A DNA stretch of 16,538 nucleotides from Bacteroidetes bacterium CG23_combo_of_CG06-09_8_20_14_all_32_9 (GTDB lineage: Bacteria > Bacteroidota > Bacteroidia > Bacteroidales > GWA2-32-17), in the NCBI GenBank assembly GCA_002771395.1, contig PCSS01000175.1, positions 1-16,538 on the forward strand, in the 5' to 3' direction. The translations under genes and the position numbers were made by a program. Under the pieces are notes generated by a model that was not told where the DNA came from, made no database searches, and worked only from the letters and a program-made list of their open reading frames with translations. Positions 1 to 8,418 of this stretch are shown in pieces. Position 1 is the first letter of the stretch. Every line of letters begins with the position of its first letter.

Positions 1-94
1 AAGTATCATCAATAACATCGGCAATTGCATTATCAATTTCAACTTTAATCTTTTGGTATTGACCTTTAAGGTCAACCATTCTGATAGGTTCCAT
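1..94 (-). CDS. DegT/DnrJ/EryC1/StrS family aminotransferase, N-terminal fragment
   Basis: Only the first 31 codons are in the window; the gene continues past base 1. The visible start reads MEPIRMVDLKGQYQKIKVEI and goes on to DNAIADVIDDT. The (I/M)VDL-(K)xQY-xxI-xxEIdxAIxxVi pattern is the usual N-terminus of the PLP-dependent sugar aminotransferases of the DegT/DnrJ/EryC1/StrS family (WbpE/ArnB-like), which make amino sugars for O-antigen and other surface glycans. The ATG at 94 is preferred; an in-frame ATG at 79 is possible. The catalytic lysine and the rest of the fold lie outside, so substrate and exact subfamily cannot be judged. It is transcribed in the same direction as the ABC exporter upstream but 167 bases away, so it may have its own promoter. 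Confidence 0.72.
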   Translation of the reverse strand, partial: MEPIRMVDLKGQYQKIKVEIDNAIADVIDDT

Positions 95-220
95 AAATAA
101 TTTTTAGAAGTGTAAAGATAGAAAAACCTGTTAATGTAAATTAAAAAACCCTGCCACTAAAAACTAAAACTCTAAATAACAAAGAATACATTTGTTGAAT
201 TTTCATAACTTAAGTGAAAT

Positions 221-248
221 TTTGTGTCTTTGCGCTTTAGTGGTAAAG
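221..248. repeat. Short TTTGTGTCTTTGCGC-like intergenic word
   Basis: The stretch reads TTTGTGTCTTTGCGCTTTAG followed by TGGTAAAG, in the gap between the ABC permease and the aminotransferase. The wording (multiple of GTCTTTGCG/CTTTGTGG) resembles a simple interspersed repeat often met between genes in Bacteroidota genomes. Only one copy is in this window, so its repeat nature is from memory and not shown here. The rest of the 95-261 gap is A/T-rich with no clear terminator; a weak 5-bp dyad (TGTAA/TTACA) lies at about 253-266. Confidence 0.3.
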
Positions 249-261
249 AAACCTGTAACTT

Positions 262-1086
262 TTACAATTTCTTCTTTTTTAAAACATACCACGATATTGT
301 AAGAAAAATTGCTATGTAACCCAAAGCCACTAAAGTATTTTCCCATAGAGGGATATTAAAAGGCACAACAGCAGGTTCTGAATTAGTAACCTGTCCATTA
401 ATTGTGGTATAAAATTGTGTTTGTGTTGAAATATGAAATACATCGGGAGCCGGGGTAAGGTTTGAAATTACTTTCATCGGGAAAAAAAACAGAATTTTAT
501 CGGGGAAAAAATTTCTTATAATCGGCTCTATCGGAAAAAAATACAGAATAAAAGTGATTATTGAAATCGCTGTATTTTTTAGTAAAAGTGATATCATCAT
601 AGCAAGCGACATGTAAGCAAATGCCTGAACAAAATAAACAACAGGCAGATATAAAGTATCAAAAAGTTGGGACCATGTTTCGGAAGTATTAAAAAATAAT
701 CCTGTAACAAAGGTTAAAATTATTACAAATGCAACACCTGCAACGGCAAATACAAGCATAAGAGCGACTTTTGCGAGAAACAATTCGTTACGTGAAAGAC
801 CGTCAATTACATGCTGACGAAAAGTTCGGAATGAAAACTCGTTGCAAATAAAAATCATTATCATTATGGCAAGCAGCAAATTAAACCAGCTTGCGAGCCA
901 TGTAGTGGTATTCCAAAGGTTTGGGAAGATGAAAAATGTTTTACTGTCTAATCCCGGGAAGTTAATATTTATTTGTGTGCTAATAAACAAGCAAAAAACA
1001 TAAAGAACTGCCCAGAAAGAGGCAGGAACCCAAAAACCTGCGTAAGTAAATAATTTCAAAAATTCTATTTCAAGTAATCGTTTCAT
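262..1086 (-). CDS. ABC-2 type transporter permease (6 TM)
   Basis: A 274-residue integral membrane protein forming the channel half of an ABC exporter. Hydrophobic segments at about residues 17-37, 62-81, 106-131, 146-168, 171-189 and 249-268 give six predicted helices. Between helices 2 and 3 is a cytosolic stretch, NEFSFRTFRQHVIDGLSRNE, of the E...T.R....G.SR type typical of ABC-2 permeases that contact the ATPase. A long non-membrane loop (about 190-248) precedes the last helix, and the C-terminus is KKKKL. Its ATG overlaps the stop of the ATPase gene by four bases, so the two are translationally coupled and almost certainly form one transporter. Relatives move lipids, peptides, antibiotics or act in cell-surface processes such as gliding; nothing here tells the substrate. 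Confidence 0.85.
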   Translation of the reverse strand: MKRLLEIEFLKLFTYAGFWVPASFWAVLYVFCLFISTQININFPGLDSKTFFIFPNLWNTTTWLASWFNLLLAIMIMIFICNEFSFRTFRQHVIDGLSRNELFLAKVALMLVFAVAGVAFVIILTFVTGLFFNTSETWSQLFDTLYLPVVYFVQAFAYMSLAMMISLLLKNTAISIITFILYFFPIEPIIRNFFPDKILFFFPMKVISNLTPAPDVFHISTQTQFYTTINGQVTNSEPAVVPFNIPLWENTLVALGYIAIFLTISWYVLKKKKL

Positions 1087-1976
1087 TTTTTCATTAATTT
1101 CAGGAATTGTTCTTCAAGACTTTGTGTGCGGGTTTCAATAGTATTCAGCATAAACCCGTTTTCAAATGCCAATTTATTAATATAAGATGAATCAAAAGGT
1201 TGCTGAACTTCAACCAAAATTCCTTTTTCAATAGTTGTAACATTCTTACAAACACCTGCCCGCACCAAAAATTCAAACAATTCTGTATTTCTATCTGATG
1301 AAAGAAAAATCTGCTCATTAGCCGATAAAAGTTCGTGAACTTTTCCGCTTTTAATTAGTTTACCTTTTTTAAGTATAGCCACATGCGTACATACTTTTTC
1401 AACTTCATCAAGAATATGGCTGGCAAGAATTATGGTTTTACCAAGTGTAGCTTGGTTGCGGATTATTTCCCTTATATCGGCAATTCCCTGTGGGTCGAGG
1501 CCATTGGCAGGTTCATCAAGGACCAGAACTTCCGGGTCGCCAAGTAAAACAGCAGCCAAAGCAAGGCGTTGTTTCATTCCAAGTGAAAATGAGTCGAAAC
1601 GGTAATTTCTTCGTTCGTAAAGTCCTGTAATTTTTAAAACTCTTTCAATATCTGAGGATGAGATTTCTTTGATTTTTGCAGTAATTGTAAGGTTTTGCTG
1701 TGCTGTGAGATACGGGTAAAAATTGGGCGATTCGATAAGCGAACCGATACGTTTTTTATTATTGTTATTTTGGGTGTTATTAAACCATAAGTAGTTTCCG
1801 CAGTCGGGATAAATAATGCCCATAACAATCGAAAGTGTTGTTGTTTTACCGCTCCCGTTGGGACCAAGAATTCCAAATACCTGTCCTCCAGAAACTGAAA
1901 GTGAAAGATTATTTAACGCCTCAACTGCGCCATAATGTTTGGAAATATTTTCGATATGTAAAATTTCAGCGGTCAT
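1083..1976 (-). CDS. ABC transporter ATP-binding protein
   Basis: Cytosolic ATPase partner of the adjacent ABC-2 permease. From the ATG at 1976 it is 297 residues; the frame stays open to a TTG at 1988 (four more residues), but the ATG fits the family better. Walker A GPNGSGKTT is at about residue 38, the signature SFSLGMKQ at about 129 (LSGGQ variant), Walker B VLVLDEP at about 150 and the H-loop ASHIL at about 185. The Q-loop position holds glutamate (IESPNFYPYLT), as is common in BcrA/bacitracin-export-like ATPases. About 85 residues after the nucleotide-binding domain form the C-terminal extension usual in this subfamily. It follows recQ by about 110 bases and overlaps the permease by four bases. 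A drug or lantibiotic export-like role is possible by family resemblance, but the substrate is unknown. Confidence 0.85.
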   Translation of the reverse strand: MTAEILHIENISKHYGAVEALNNLSLSVSGGQVFGILGPNGSGKTTTLSIVMGIIYPDCGNYLWFNNTQNNNNKKRIGSLIESPNFYPYLTAQQNLTITAKIKEISSSDIERVLKITGLYERRNYRFDSFSLGMKQRLALAAVLLGDPEVLVLDEPANGLDPQGIADIREIIRNQATLGKTIILASHILDEVEKVCTHVAILKKGKLIKSGKVHELLSANEQIFLSSDRNTELFEFLVRAGVCKNVTTIEKGILVEVQQPFDSSYINKLAFENGFMLNTIETRTQSLEEQFLKLMKK

Positions 1977-2081
1977 TATCTGATTCAAAATCTGAAATCT
2001 GAAATTGTAAAAAATGTACGGTTTTATTTTTTTTTCAGTATAGATTTATTCTTTTATTTACCTGTGAATATTGAGAAGTTA

Positions 2082-2089
2082 CAAATTTA
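2082..2089 (-). promoter_or_regulatory. Possible -7 box for the ABC exporter pair
   Basis: On the minus strand TAAATTTG matches the Bacteroidota -7 consensus TAnnTTTG and starts on the recQ stop codon. No good TTTG -33 box sits at the right distance (a TTTA lies 17 bases upstream), so this is weak. It would give a leader of roughly 100 bases, which includes a TTTCAGATTTCAGATTTT stretch resembling part of the ~90-base repeat found elsewhere in the window. Confidence 0.28.
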
Positions 2090-4276
2090 ATTTCCCATTT
2101 CGGCAATAAACTTCAACCTCATTAACCGTATTTCATTTAGCGAATAATCGTCATCGTCAAGTTCTTTAAGTGCTGTATTTATATTATCGGTATTAGCTGT
2201 TCTAAAATAATTATAAAGCTCTGACTGTTTGTCTTCGTCAATTATTTGAGATATAGCATAACTCAAATTTATACGTGTTCCCGAATAAACTATTGCTTCA
2301 AGTTCATCTAACAGAGTTTCAAAGTCAATCCCTTTTGCATTACATATATCATCTAATGGGATTTTGCGGTCAATGCTCTGAATTATAAATACTTTCAAAC
2401 TACTTTTATTGATAACAGATTTTACAACCATGTCCTGCGGGCGAACAATCTCATTTTCTTTTACATAAATTGAAATAAGTTCGGTAAAAGGTTGTCCATA
2501 ACGTTGAGCTTTTCCAATTCCTACGCCAACAATATTTTTCAATTCTTCAATGTTGATGGGATACTGAATAGACATTTCTTCGAGCGAGGGGTCTTGAAAA
2601 ATTACAAAGGGTGGTAAATTATTTTTTTTGGCAATTTGTTTTCTTAAATCTTTAAGCATAGCGAAAATAGTAGGGTCAGCAGCGTTATCTCCAATATGTC
2701 CTTTTGACATATCATCGTCGTCCCCTTCTTCGTATTCATGGTCGCGCACAAGCATAATTTCGTAAGGATGTTCTATAAATTCACGACCTTCATCACTAAC
2801 TTTCAGTAGCCCATAATTTTCTATATCTTTTATAATAAATTTCTTAATCATGGTTTGTCTTATAACAGCCAACCAAAATTTTTTATTTTCGTCGGAACCG
2901 ATTCCAAAAGAATCAAGATGATGATGATGATAGGTTTTAACAGAAGATGTTGCATTTCCGCAAAGAATATCGGAAATATGCTCGGCTTTAAATTTTTCCT
3001 GCGCTTCAATAATACATTGCAAAACGGTAACAATATGTTCGCTACCATCAAACTGAATTTTTGGATTCAGACAATTGTCGCAGTTCTCGCAGTTATCATC
3101 ATTGTATTCTTCGCCAAAATAATTTAAAAGCAATTTTCTGCGACAAACCGATGATTCGGCATACGAAACTGTTTCGAAAAGCAGTAGTTTACCTATTTCC
3201 TGTTCGGAAACGGGCTTACCTTGCATAAATTTTTCAAATTTTTGAATATCTTTGTAACTGTAAAAAAGAATACACTGTCCCTCGCCACCATCGCGTCCTG
3301 CACGTCCTGTTTCCTGATAATATCCTTCAAGACTTTTGGGAATATCGTAATGAATAACAAATCTTACATCGGGTTTATCTATTCCCATTCCAAAGGCAAT
3401 AGTAGCTACAATTACATCAATTGTTTCCATAAGAAAGGCATCCTGAGTATTTGTCCGTACATCGTGATCTAATCCGGCATGATATGGGAGCGCTTTTATT
3501 CCATTGGCAACTAATTGCTCTGCTATTTCTTCAGTTTTTCTTCGGCTAAGGCAATAAACTATTCCCGATTTACCTTCATTGTTTTTTACAAATCTGATAA
3601 TTTCTGTTGTAGTATTCACTTTAGGACGTATTTCGTAGTACAGATTAGGACGGTTAAACGAAAATTTAAAAACATTGGCGTCCTGAATCATAAGAGTTTT
3701 TAAAATATCGTGTTGAACTTTTGGCGTTGCAGTAGCTGTAAGTGCAATTATTGGAGCAATACCTATTTCGTTAATCATTGGTCTTATACGCCTGTATTCG
3801 GGACGGAAATCATGTCCCCATTCCGAAATACAATGAGCTTCATCAACTGCATAAAACGAAATTTTTGTTTTTTGTAAAAACTCAATATTTTCTTTCTTGG
3901 TAAGGGATTCGGGAGCAACATAAAGCATTTTTGTTTTTCCCGATATAACATCTTCCTTAACATTTACAATTTCGGCTTTATTTAATGATGAATTAAGAAA
4001 ATGTGCAATTCCGTCTTCGTTACTGAAAGAGCGGATTGCATCCACCTGGTTCTTCATCAATGCTATAAGAGGTGAAATAATAATAGCTGTTCCCTCTGTT
4101 ATTATTGCCGGAAGTTGGTAACACAATGATTTTCCACCGCCAGTAGGTAATAATACAAAAGTATTTCTGCCTGCTAATAAATTGTTAATAATTTCCTCCT
4201 GGTTTCCTTTAAAAGTACTGAACCCGAAATGTTTTTTTAAAAGTACGCGTAGTAATTTTTCTTTTTGTTTGTCCAT
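2087..4276 (-). CDS. recQ: ATP-dependent DNA helicase RecQ
   Basis: A 729-residue 3'-5' DNA helicase of the RecQ family, acting in recombination and repair of stalled forks. The N-terminal helicase core has Walker A PTGGGKS (44-50), the DEAH box (145-148) in AVDEAHCISEWGHDFRP, motif III TATATP (180-185) and motif VI QETGRAGRDG (321-330). Zinc-binding cysteines C378, C396, C399 and C402 follow, then a winged-helix region, an HRDC domain at about 532-607 and a C-terminal helix-turn-helix-like region (about 618-690). The length and the extra C-terminal domain match the long RecQ form seen in Bacteroidota. There is a His-rich turn (four consecutive His near 450-453) and an acidic linker (about 516-522). 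The gene starts at an ATG and diverges from kdsD with a 109-base gap. All catalytic motifs look intact. Confidence 0.95.
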   Translation of the reverse strand: MDKQKEKLLRVLLKKHFGFSTFKGNQEEIINNLLAGRNTFVLLPTGGGKSLCYQLPAIITEGTAIIISPLIALMKNQVDAIRSFSNEDGIAHFLNSSLNKAEIVNVKEDVISGKTKMLYVAPESLTKKENIEFLQKTKISFYAVDEAHCISEWGHDFRPEYRRIRPMINEIGIAPIIALTATATPKVQHDILKTLMIQDANVFKFSFNRPNLYYEIRPKVNTTTEIIRFVKNNEGKSGIVYCLSRRKTEEIAEQLVANGIKALPYHAGLDHDVRTNTQDAFLMETIDVIVATIAFGMGIDKPDVRFVIHYDIPKSLEGYYQETGRAGRDGGEGQCILFYSYKDIQKFEKFMQGKPVSEQEIGKLLLFETVSYAESSVCRRKLLLNYFGEEYNDDNCENCDNCLNPKIQFDGSEHIVTVLQCIIEAQEKFKAEHISDILCGNATSSVKTYHHHHLDSFGIGSDENKKFWLAVIRQTMIKKFIIKDIENYGLLKVSDEGREFIEHPYEIMLVRDHEYEEGDDDDMSKGHIGDNAADPTIFAMLKDLRKQIAKKNNLPPFVIFQDPSLEEMSIQYPINIEELKNIVGVGIGKAQRYGQPFTELISIYVKENEIVRPQDMVVKSVINKSSLKVFIIQSIDRKIPLDDICNAKGIDFETLLDELEAIVYSGTRINLSYAISQIIDEDKQSELYNYFRTANTDNINTALKELDDDDYSLNEIRLMRLKFIAEMGN

Positions 4277-4301
4277 TTATTTCTTCTTCTCTTTGAACTA
4301 T

Positions 4302-4332
4302 TTTGTTGTTAATGTCAAAAAAAATAATTTTG
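4302..4332 (+). promoter_or_regulatory. Putative promoter for kdsD-lptB
   Basis: TTTG at 4302-4305 and TAATTTTG at 4325-4332 are separated by 19 bases, matching the Bacteroidota promoter form (TTTG, about 19-21 bases, TAnnTTTG). Transcription would begin near 4339, leaving a leader of about 45 bases before the TTG start of kdsD. Confidence 0.5.
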
Positions 4333-4365
4333 TAACCTAAAATTAGAGTATTTTTATCATTTATG

Positions 4366-4393
4366 CAAATTTACTATTAATAATTTTGACAAA
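4366..4393 (-). promoter_or_regulatory. Putative promoter for recQ
   Basis: On the minus strand TAAATTTG (4373 to 4366) is preceded by TTTG (4393 to 4390) with a 16-base spacer, slightly shorter than usual. The -33 part lies inside the first codons of kdsD, so the two divergent promoters would be interleaved. The recQ leader would be about 80 bases. Confidence 0.4.
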
Positions 4394-5372
4394 CTCACAA
4401 AAATTGAAGACAAACGATAGTATTAAAGCGCTTGCTATAAAAACAGTATTAGCCGAAGCGGAGGCTATAAAAAAAATCGCTTTATTGATAAATGAAGATT
4501 TCGCAAAAGTAGTGAATCTCATTTTTTCAGGTAAAGGCAGAGTTATTGCTACCGGGATTGGAAAAAGTGCAATTATTGCACAAAAACTTGTCGCAACGCT
4601 TAACAGTACAGGTACTCCTGCTGTTTTTATGCATGCTGCCGATGCAATTCACGGTGATTTAGGCATAGTTTTAAGCGATGATGTTGTAATTTGTATTTCA
4701 AAAAGCGGTGATACTCCCGAAATAAAAGTGTTGATACCTGTTATTAAAAATCAGGGAAATAAAATTGTTGCTATTGTTTCAAATACAAACTCATTTTTGG
4801 CACATAATGCTCATTTTGTCTTAAAAGCGACCGTTGACAAAGAAGCCTGTCCAAACAACCTGGCTCCAACATCAAGCACAACCGCACAATTAGTTTTATG
4901 CGATGCTTTAGCCGTTTGTCTTCTTTATAAACATGGATTTTCTAAAGACGATTTTGCCAGGTATCATCCCGGCGGAACAATAGGTAAAAAACTTTATATG
5001 CGCGTTAGCGATTTATATAAACATGATAATCCGCCTAAAGTTCAATTACATGAAAGTATAAAATCTGTAATTATTGAAATTTCATCAAAAAGATTAGGAG
5101 CGGCTGTTGTAACCGACCAAAATGATAAAGTGCTTGGTATAATTACCGATGGCGATTTAAGACGAATGTTAGAGAAACAAAATGATATTAATACTATTAC
5201 TGCAAAAGATATTATGTCGCCTTCGCCAAAAACCGTTTCGCCCGATGAAATGGCGATTAACGCTTTTTATATTATGGAAAAAAATAAAATTACTCAATTA
5301 GTGGTTTGTAAAGATAATAAGTACAAAGGATTGCTTCACCTTCACGACATTTTGCGTGAAGGCATTGTTTAA
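4386..5372 (+). CDS. kdsD: Arabinose-5-phosphate isomerase, KdsD/KpsF/GutQ family
   Basis: A 328-residue enzyme, the same length as E. coli KdsD, that interconverts D-ribulose 5-phosphate and D-arabinose 5-phosphate, the first committed step towards Kdo of lipopolysaccharide. An N-terminal SIS (sugar isomerase) domain covers about residues 35-180 with GIGKSA (57-62), STGTPA (74-79), HGDLG (89-93), SKSGDTPE (105-112) and APTSSTT (160-166). HPGG at 194-197 contains the conserved active-site histidine. Two CBS domains follow (about 205-328), including TDGDLRR at 254-260. K60, E112, E153 and H194 sit one position after the residues considered important in E. coli KdsD. No in-frame ATG precedes the conserved region, so a TTG start is used. 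lptB follows after 10 bases, a linkage also seen in proteobacterial LPS operons. Confidence 0.93.
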   Translation: MTNSQKLKTNDSIKALAIKTVLAEAEAIKKIALLINEDFAKVVNLIFSGKGRVIATGIGKSAIIAQKLVATLNSTGTPAVFMHAADAIHGDLGIVLSDDVVICISKSGDTPEIKVLIPVIKNQGNKIVAIVSNTNSFLAHNAHFVLKATVDKEACPNNLAPTSSTTAQLVLCDALAVCLLYKHGFSKDDFARYHPGGTIGKKLYMRVSDLYKHDNPPKVQLHESIKSVIIEISSKRLGAAVVTDQNDKVLGIITDGDLRRMLEKQNDINTITAKDIMSPSPKTVSPDEMAINAFYIMEKNKITQLVVCKDNKYKGLLHLHDILREGIV

Positions 5373-5382
5373 AAATTAAAAC

Positions 5383-6123
5383 ATGGAAAATCAAAAAATA
5401 AAACTGCGTACCGAAAATCTTGTAAAGAAATATCACTCAAGAATAGTTGTTAATAAAGTTTCTGTTGATGTAAGTCAAGGTGAAATTGTTGGATTACTTG
5501 GACCAAATGGCGCCGGAAAAACCACATCTTTTTATATGATTGTAGGTTTAATAAAGCCAAACGAAGGAAAAATATTTTTTGATAATGTTGAAATAACAAA
5601 GGAACCTGTTTACCGCCGGGCACAAATGGGAATTGGCTATCTTGCACAGGAAGCGTCAATTTTTCGCCAAATGACAGTTGAAGATAATATTCGCTGTATT
5701 CTTGAGATGTCAAAATTTCCAAAAACCGAACAAAAAGATAGATTAGAATCATTACTTAAAGAATTTGGTATTAACGGAATTCGCAAAAGCCTGGGGATTC
5801 AACTTTCGGGAGGTGAACGCCGACGTACCGAAATTGCCCGTGCCCTTGCACTTAATCCTAAATTCATTCTTTTAGATGAACCCTTTGCAGGCGTTGACCC
5901 TATTGCCGTTGAAGATATTCAGGAAATTGTATTAAAACTTAAAGATAAAAATATAGGCATTTTAATTACCGACCACAACGTTCACGAAACACTTTCTATT
6001 ACCGACAGAGCCTATTTACTTATAGTAGGAAAAATTTTTAAATCCGGCACTTCCAAAGAACTTAGTGAAGACGAGGAAGTACGAAAACTGTATTTAGGAA
6101 AAAAATTTGAGTTAAGAAATTAA
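5383..6123 (+). CDS. lptB: LPS export ABC transporter ATP-binding protein LptB
   Basis: A 246-residue ATPase of the LptB2FG complex that extracts lipopolysaccharide from the inner membrane and drives it across the Lpt bridge. Walker A GPNGAGKTT is at 40-48, the Q-loop YLAQEASIFR at 86-95, the signature LSGGERRR at 141-148, Walker B FILLDEPFAGVDP at 161-173 and the H-loop ITDHNVHET at 195-203. The LAQEASIFR, GGERRR and TDHNVHET forms are characteristic of LptB rather than of general ABC ATPases. It follows kdsD with a 10-base gap and very likely shares its transcript. The membrane partners LptF and LptG are not in the window. The 104 bases to the convergent peptidase gene show no convincing terminator hairpin. 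Confidence 0.94.
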   Translation: MENQKIKLRTENLVKKYHSRIVVNKVSVDVSQGEIVGLLGPNGAGKTTSFYMIVGLIKPNEGKIFFDNVEITKEPVYRRAQMGIGYLAQEASIFRQMTVEDNIRCILEMSKFPKTEQKDRLESLLKEFGINGIRKSLGIQLSGGERRRTEIARALALNPKFILLDEPFAGVDPIAVEDIQEIVLKLKDKNIGILITDHNVHETLSITDRAYLLIVGKIFKSGTSKELSEDEEVRKLYLGKKFELRN

Positions 6124-6227
6124 CTATACTGTGCTTTGCCCATACTCAAAAAAAAATCATACTTTTTCCTGCCTCCTGTTTCTGTGCATTCAATGTAAAA
6201 AATATTATACAGACCGGGTATCTATAG

Positions 6228-8255
6228 TTATTTTAATATTACCATTTTTCGCATTTTTTTTTCGGAACTTGTTTCCAGACTATAATAATAAATGCCAGGA
6301 GCAAGATTTTTTGCATCAATTTCTACTTCATGTTTTCCCCTGTTCATTTGTCCATTGAAGACCTCAGCAACAGGTTGCGCAAAGTCATTATATATCATAA
6401 TCCGAACTTTATCTGAAGAAGGCAATTCTAATCCAATAGTGGTTTTGCCTGTAAACGGATTTGGATTGTTTTGGTATAATATAATTGAAGAAGAAAGTAT
6501 GTTGTTATTATTGAATCCTAATACAGTTGAGGCTTGTTTTAATACAATTTGGTTGTCAGGATCAAAAATGAGGTTGATGGGTTGTTTATTAAAAGTAAAA
6601 CTGAAAATTTCATTATTCTGACTATTCATTACTTTAACAACAGTATCGCTTCCTCCGGAAAAATTTATAAGTAATTCAATGGGCATTTTGAAAAAGCCTG
6701 TATTCGTTTGAACTTGGTTTGCTAAAAAGTTCACTGTCCAATTTCCACCACCAATATTCGCGATATTATATTCGTTATGATAAACAGGATGATTTGGCTG
6801 GCTAAGCCATTCGTTGAAGTACCATTCCAGATTTTGTCCGCATACCTGATTTATCTTGGAAACAAAATCAGGAATAACTGCAGATTTGTATTTAAAGTTT
6901 GTTGTGTCTCCTGCGTATTCCTTAAGCGAAGCGAAGAACAAAGAATCTCCCACTGTATAGCGGAACATGTGAAGCACACAAGCCCCTTTGCAATAAGTTA
7001 CAGCATAATTGAATAGCTCATTCTGAGGTGGAGTAGTAATTGCCCAGTTAGGATTAACAATTGCCCACCCTGGATTATGGCTAAGGTAATAATTTGCATA
7101 ATAATCAATATCCGACTTGTATTGATAATAGCTATAAGCATGCTCTGACCATAACGCTTCAATATAAGTTGCAAAACCTTCGTTCAGCCATATATCTGAC
7201 CATGTTCCGCAGGTAATCATATCACCGAACCATTGATGTGCAAATTCATGTGCTGTAAGATATTCATCCCAGCAATCAGGACAAAAACTAATAAGGGTCT
7301 GATTTTCCATACCACCCCATATAAATTGAGCATCAAGAGTAGCAAATCCGTTTTTTTCGAATGGATGTTCACAAAATTTGTTGGAATAAAAATCTGTCAT
7401 ATCAAGAATAATACTTTCGGAAGGTGTAGGATCTTCACCTGCATTGTAATAATACCTGATAGGAACAAGTGTTGTTGGACTTGAAAGCATAGGCCAGTAT
7501 AATATATCAAGATTGTATCCAACCTTAGAAGTAATAACTGTAAGGTAAGTTGCTACAGGATCACGACTAATCCAATGATAATAAATAGTATCAGCAATAT
7601 GAATAGAATCCTGAAGTCTTCCGTTTGATGCAAGTAAAACATTATCCGGTACTTTTGCAGTAAAATCGAGTAATGCTTTGTCGGATGGTTTATCCCAGCA
7701 AGGAAACCAATCTCGGGCACCTTCCGGCTCACAATCAGTAAAAGCAATTCCACCTCCTGTAAAGAATGAATCGTACACATTAAGATGATGGTAAGCAATC
7801 ATTACTTCGGCAATCTCACCGGCATTGTATGTTCTGTCAAGAGTTACAGTAAGAATATCACCGGTATGAAGGAATGAAATACCTGCTATACTCACAGAAT
7901 CAATAACTATGGATGAATTAACCGCATTAAGCAGTATAATGTTCAGGGCTGTATCTACTCTGAACCGGATAGTTACCGTTCCACTGAAAGAATGTGGATA
8001 AGGGGTTGTATAGCAATTATAAAGATTAAGATTGAGCGTATATTTCAATACGTCAAATGAATGCTTTGGGGAATTTAAAGATTTTTGTTGAAGAAAAGGT
8101 TTTTCGTGAATTTTTTTCTGATAACAATTCCATGAACCATAAGATTCCATCTGCCTTTGCGAGAATGACCATAAAGAAAAGAACATAAGAATTAACACAA
8201 GCAAAGTGTGTTTTCTTAAAAATAGCAAGCGGGTTTCGACCATTATTTGTTTCAT
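6228..8255 (-). CDS. Secreted M1-family zinc metallopeptidase with T9SS sorting domain
   Basis: A 675-residue exported aminopeptidase-type enzyme. A signal peptide (basic start, hydrophobic core at about residues 15-31) is followed by an M1 N-terminal beta domain. The catalytic domain carries the exopeptidase motif GGMEN (314-318), the zinc site HEFAH (336-340) with the third ligand E359 in NEGFATY, and the likely catalytic tyrosine Y421 in VTYCKGA. After a beta-rich region the last ~80 residues form a type IX secretion (Por) C-terminal domain: NNPNPFTGKTTIGLELP at about 596-612, then AQPVAEVFNGQMNRGKHEVE, LAPGIYYYSLET and a terminal KKMRKMVILK. It should therefore be moved across the outer membrane and released or anchored on the surface, where it would trim peptides for nutrition. 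It is convergent to lptB. The ATG at 8255 is chosen; one at 8243 is possible. Confidence 0.93.
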   Translation of the reverse strand: MKQIMVETRLLFLRKHTLLVLILMFFSLWSFSQRQMESYGSWNCYQKKIHEKPFLQQKSLNSPKHSFDVLKYTLNLNLYNCYTTPYPHSFSGTVTIRFRVDTALNIILLNAVNSSIVIDSVSIAGISFLHTGDILTVTLDRTYNAGEIAEVMIAYHHLNVYDSFFTGGGIAFTDCEPEGARDWFPCWDKPSDKALLDFTAKVPDNVLLASNGRLQDSIHIADTIYYHWISRDPVATYLTVITSKVGYNLDILYWPMLSSPTTLVPIRYYYNAGEDPTPSESIILDMTDFYSNKFCEHPFEKNGFATLDAQFIWGGMENQTLISFCPDCWDEYLTAHEFAHQWFGDMITCGTWSDIWLNEGFATYIEALWSEHAYSYYQYKSDIDYYANYYLSHNPGWAIVNPNWAITTPPQNELFNYAVTYCKGACVLHMFRYTVGDSLFFASLKEYAGDTTNFKYKSAVIPDFVSKINQVCGQNLEWYFNEWLSQPNHPVYHNEYNIANIGGGNWTVNFLANQVQTNTGFFKMPIELLINFSGGSDTVVKVMNSQNNEIFSFTFNKQPINLIFDPDNQIVLKQASTVLGFNNNNILSSSIILYQNNPNPFTGKTTIGLELPSSDKVRIMIYNDFAQPVAEVFNGQMNRGKHEVEIDAKNLAPGIYYYSLETSSEKKMRKMVILK

Positions 8256-8279
8256 TTTTTAAATTTTTAAAATACAATA

Positions 8280-8287
8280 CAAATATA
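8280..8287 (-). promoter_or_regulatory. Putative -7 promoter box of the M1 peptidase gene
   Basis: TATATTTG on the minus strand matches TAnnTTTG and lies 24 bases before the ATG, giving a short leader. No TTTG is seen at the -33 position, so the call rests on the -7 box alone. Confidence 0.4.
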
Positions 8288-8391
8288 AAAATTTTATTAT
8301 TACATTTGTCTTAAATAAATTTTTTAATTTTTAAACAATGCTCAAAGGTTATAATTGCTGAAAAAACGAATACAGTAATGCTCATAAGTTT

Positions 8392-8412
8392 ATTGCTAAA
8401 TTTTATAGCAAT
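8392..8412. repeat. Small perfect hairpin
   Basis: ATTGCTA (8392-8398) and TAGCAAT (8406-8412) are perfect inverted arms around a 7-base A/T loop. It lies just left of the ~90-base repeat, in the gap between the operon end (flxA) and the peptidase start. It lacks a clear T-run on either side; its role is unknown. Confidence 0.35.
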
Positions 8413-8418
8413 TGCAAC

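Noticed and set aside
2920..2936. GATGATGATGATG microsatellite as a phase-variable tract
   Set aside because: It is the coding for a short His run inside an intact recQ; the unit is three bases, so length change would not shift the frame.
6131..6358. Small plus-strand gene downstream of lptB
   Set aside because: The frame runs mostly antisense to the peptidase C-terminal domain, has a low-complexity composition and no family-like pattern.
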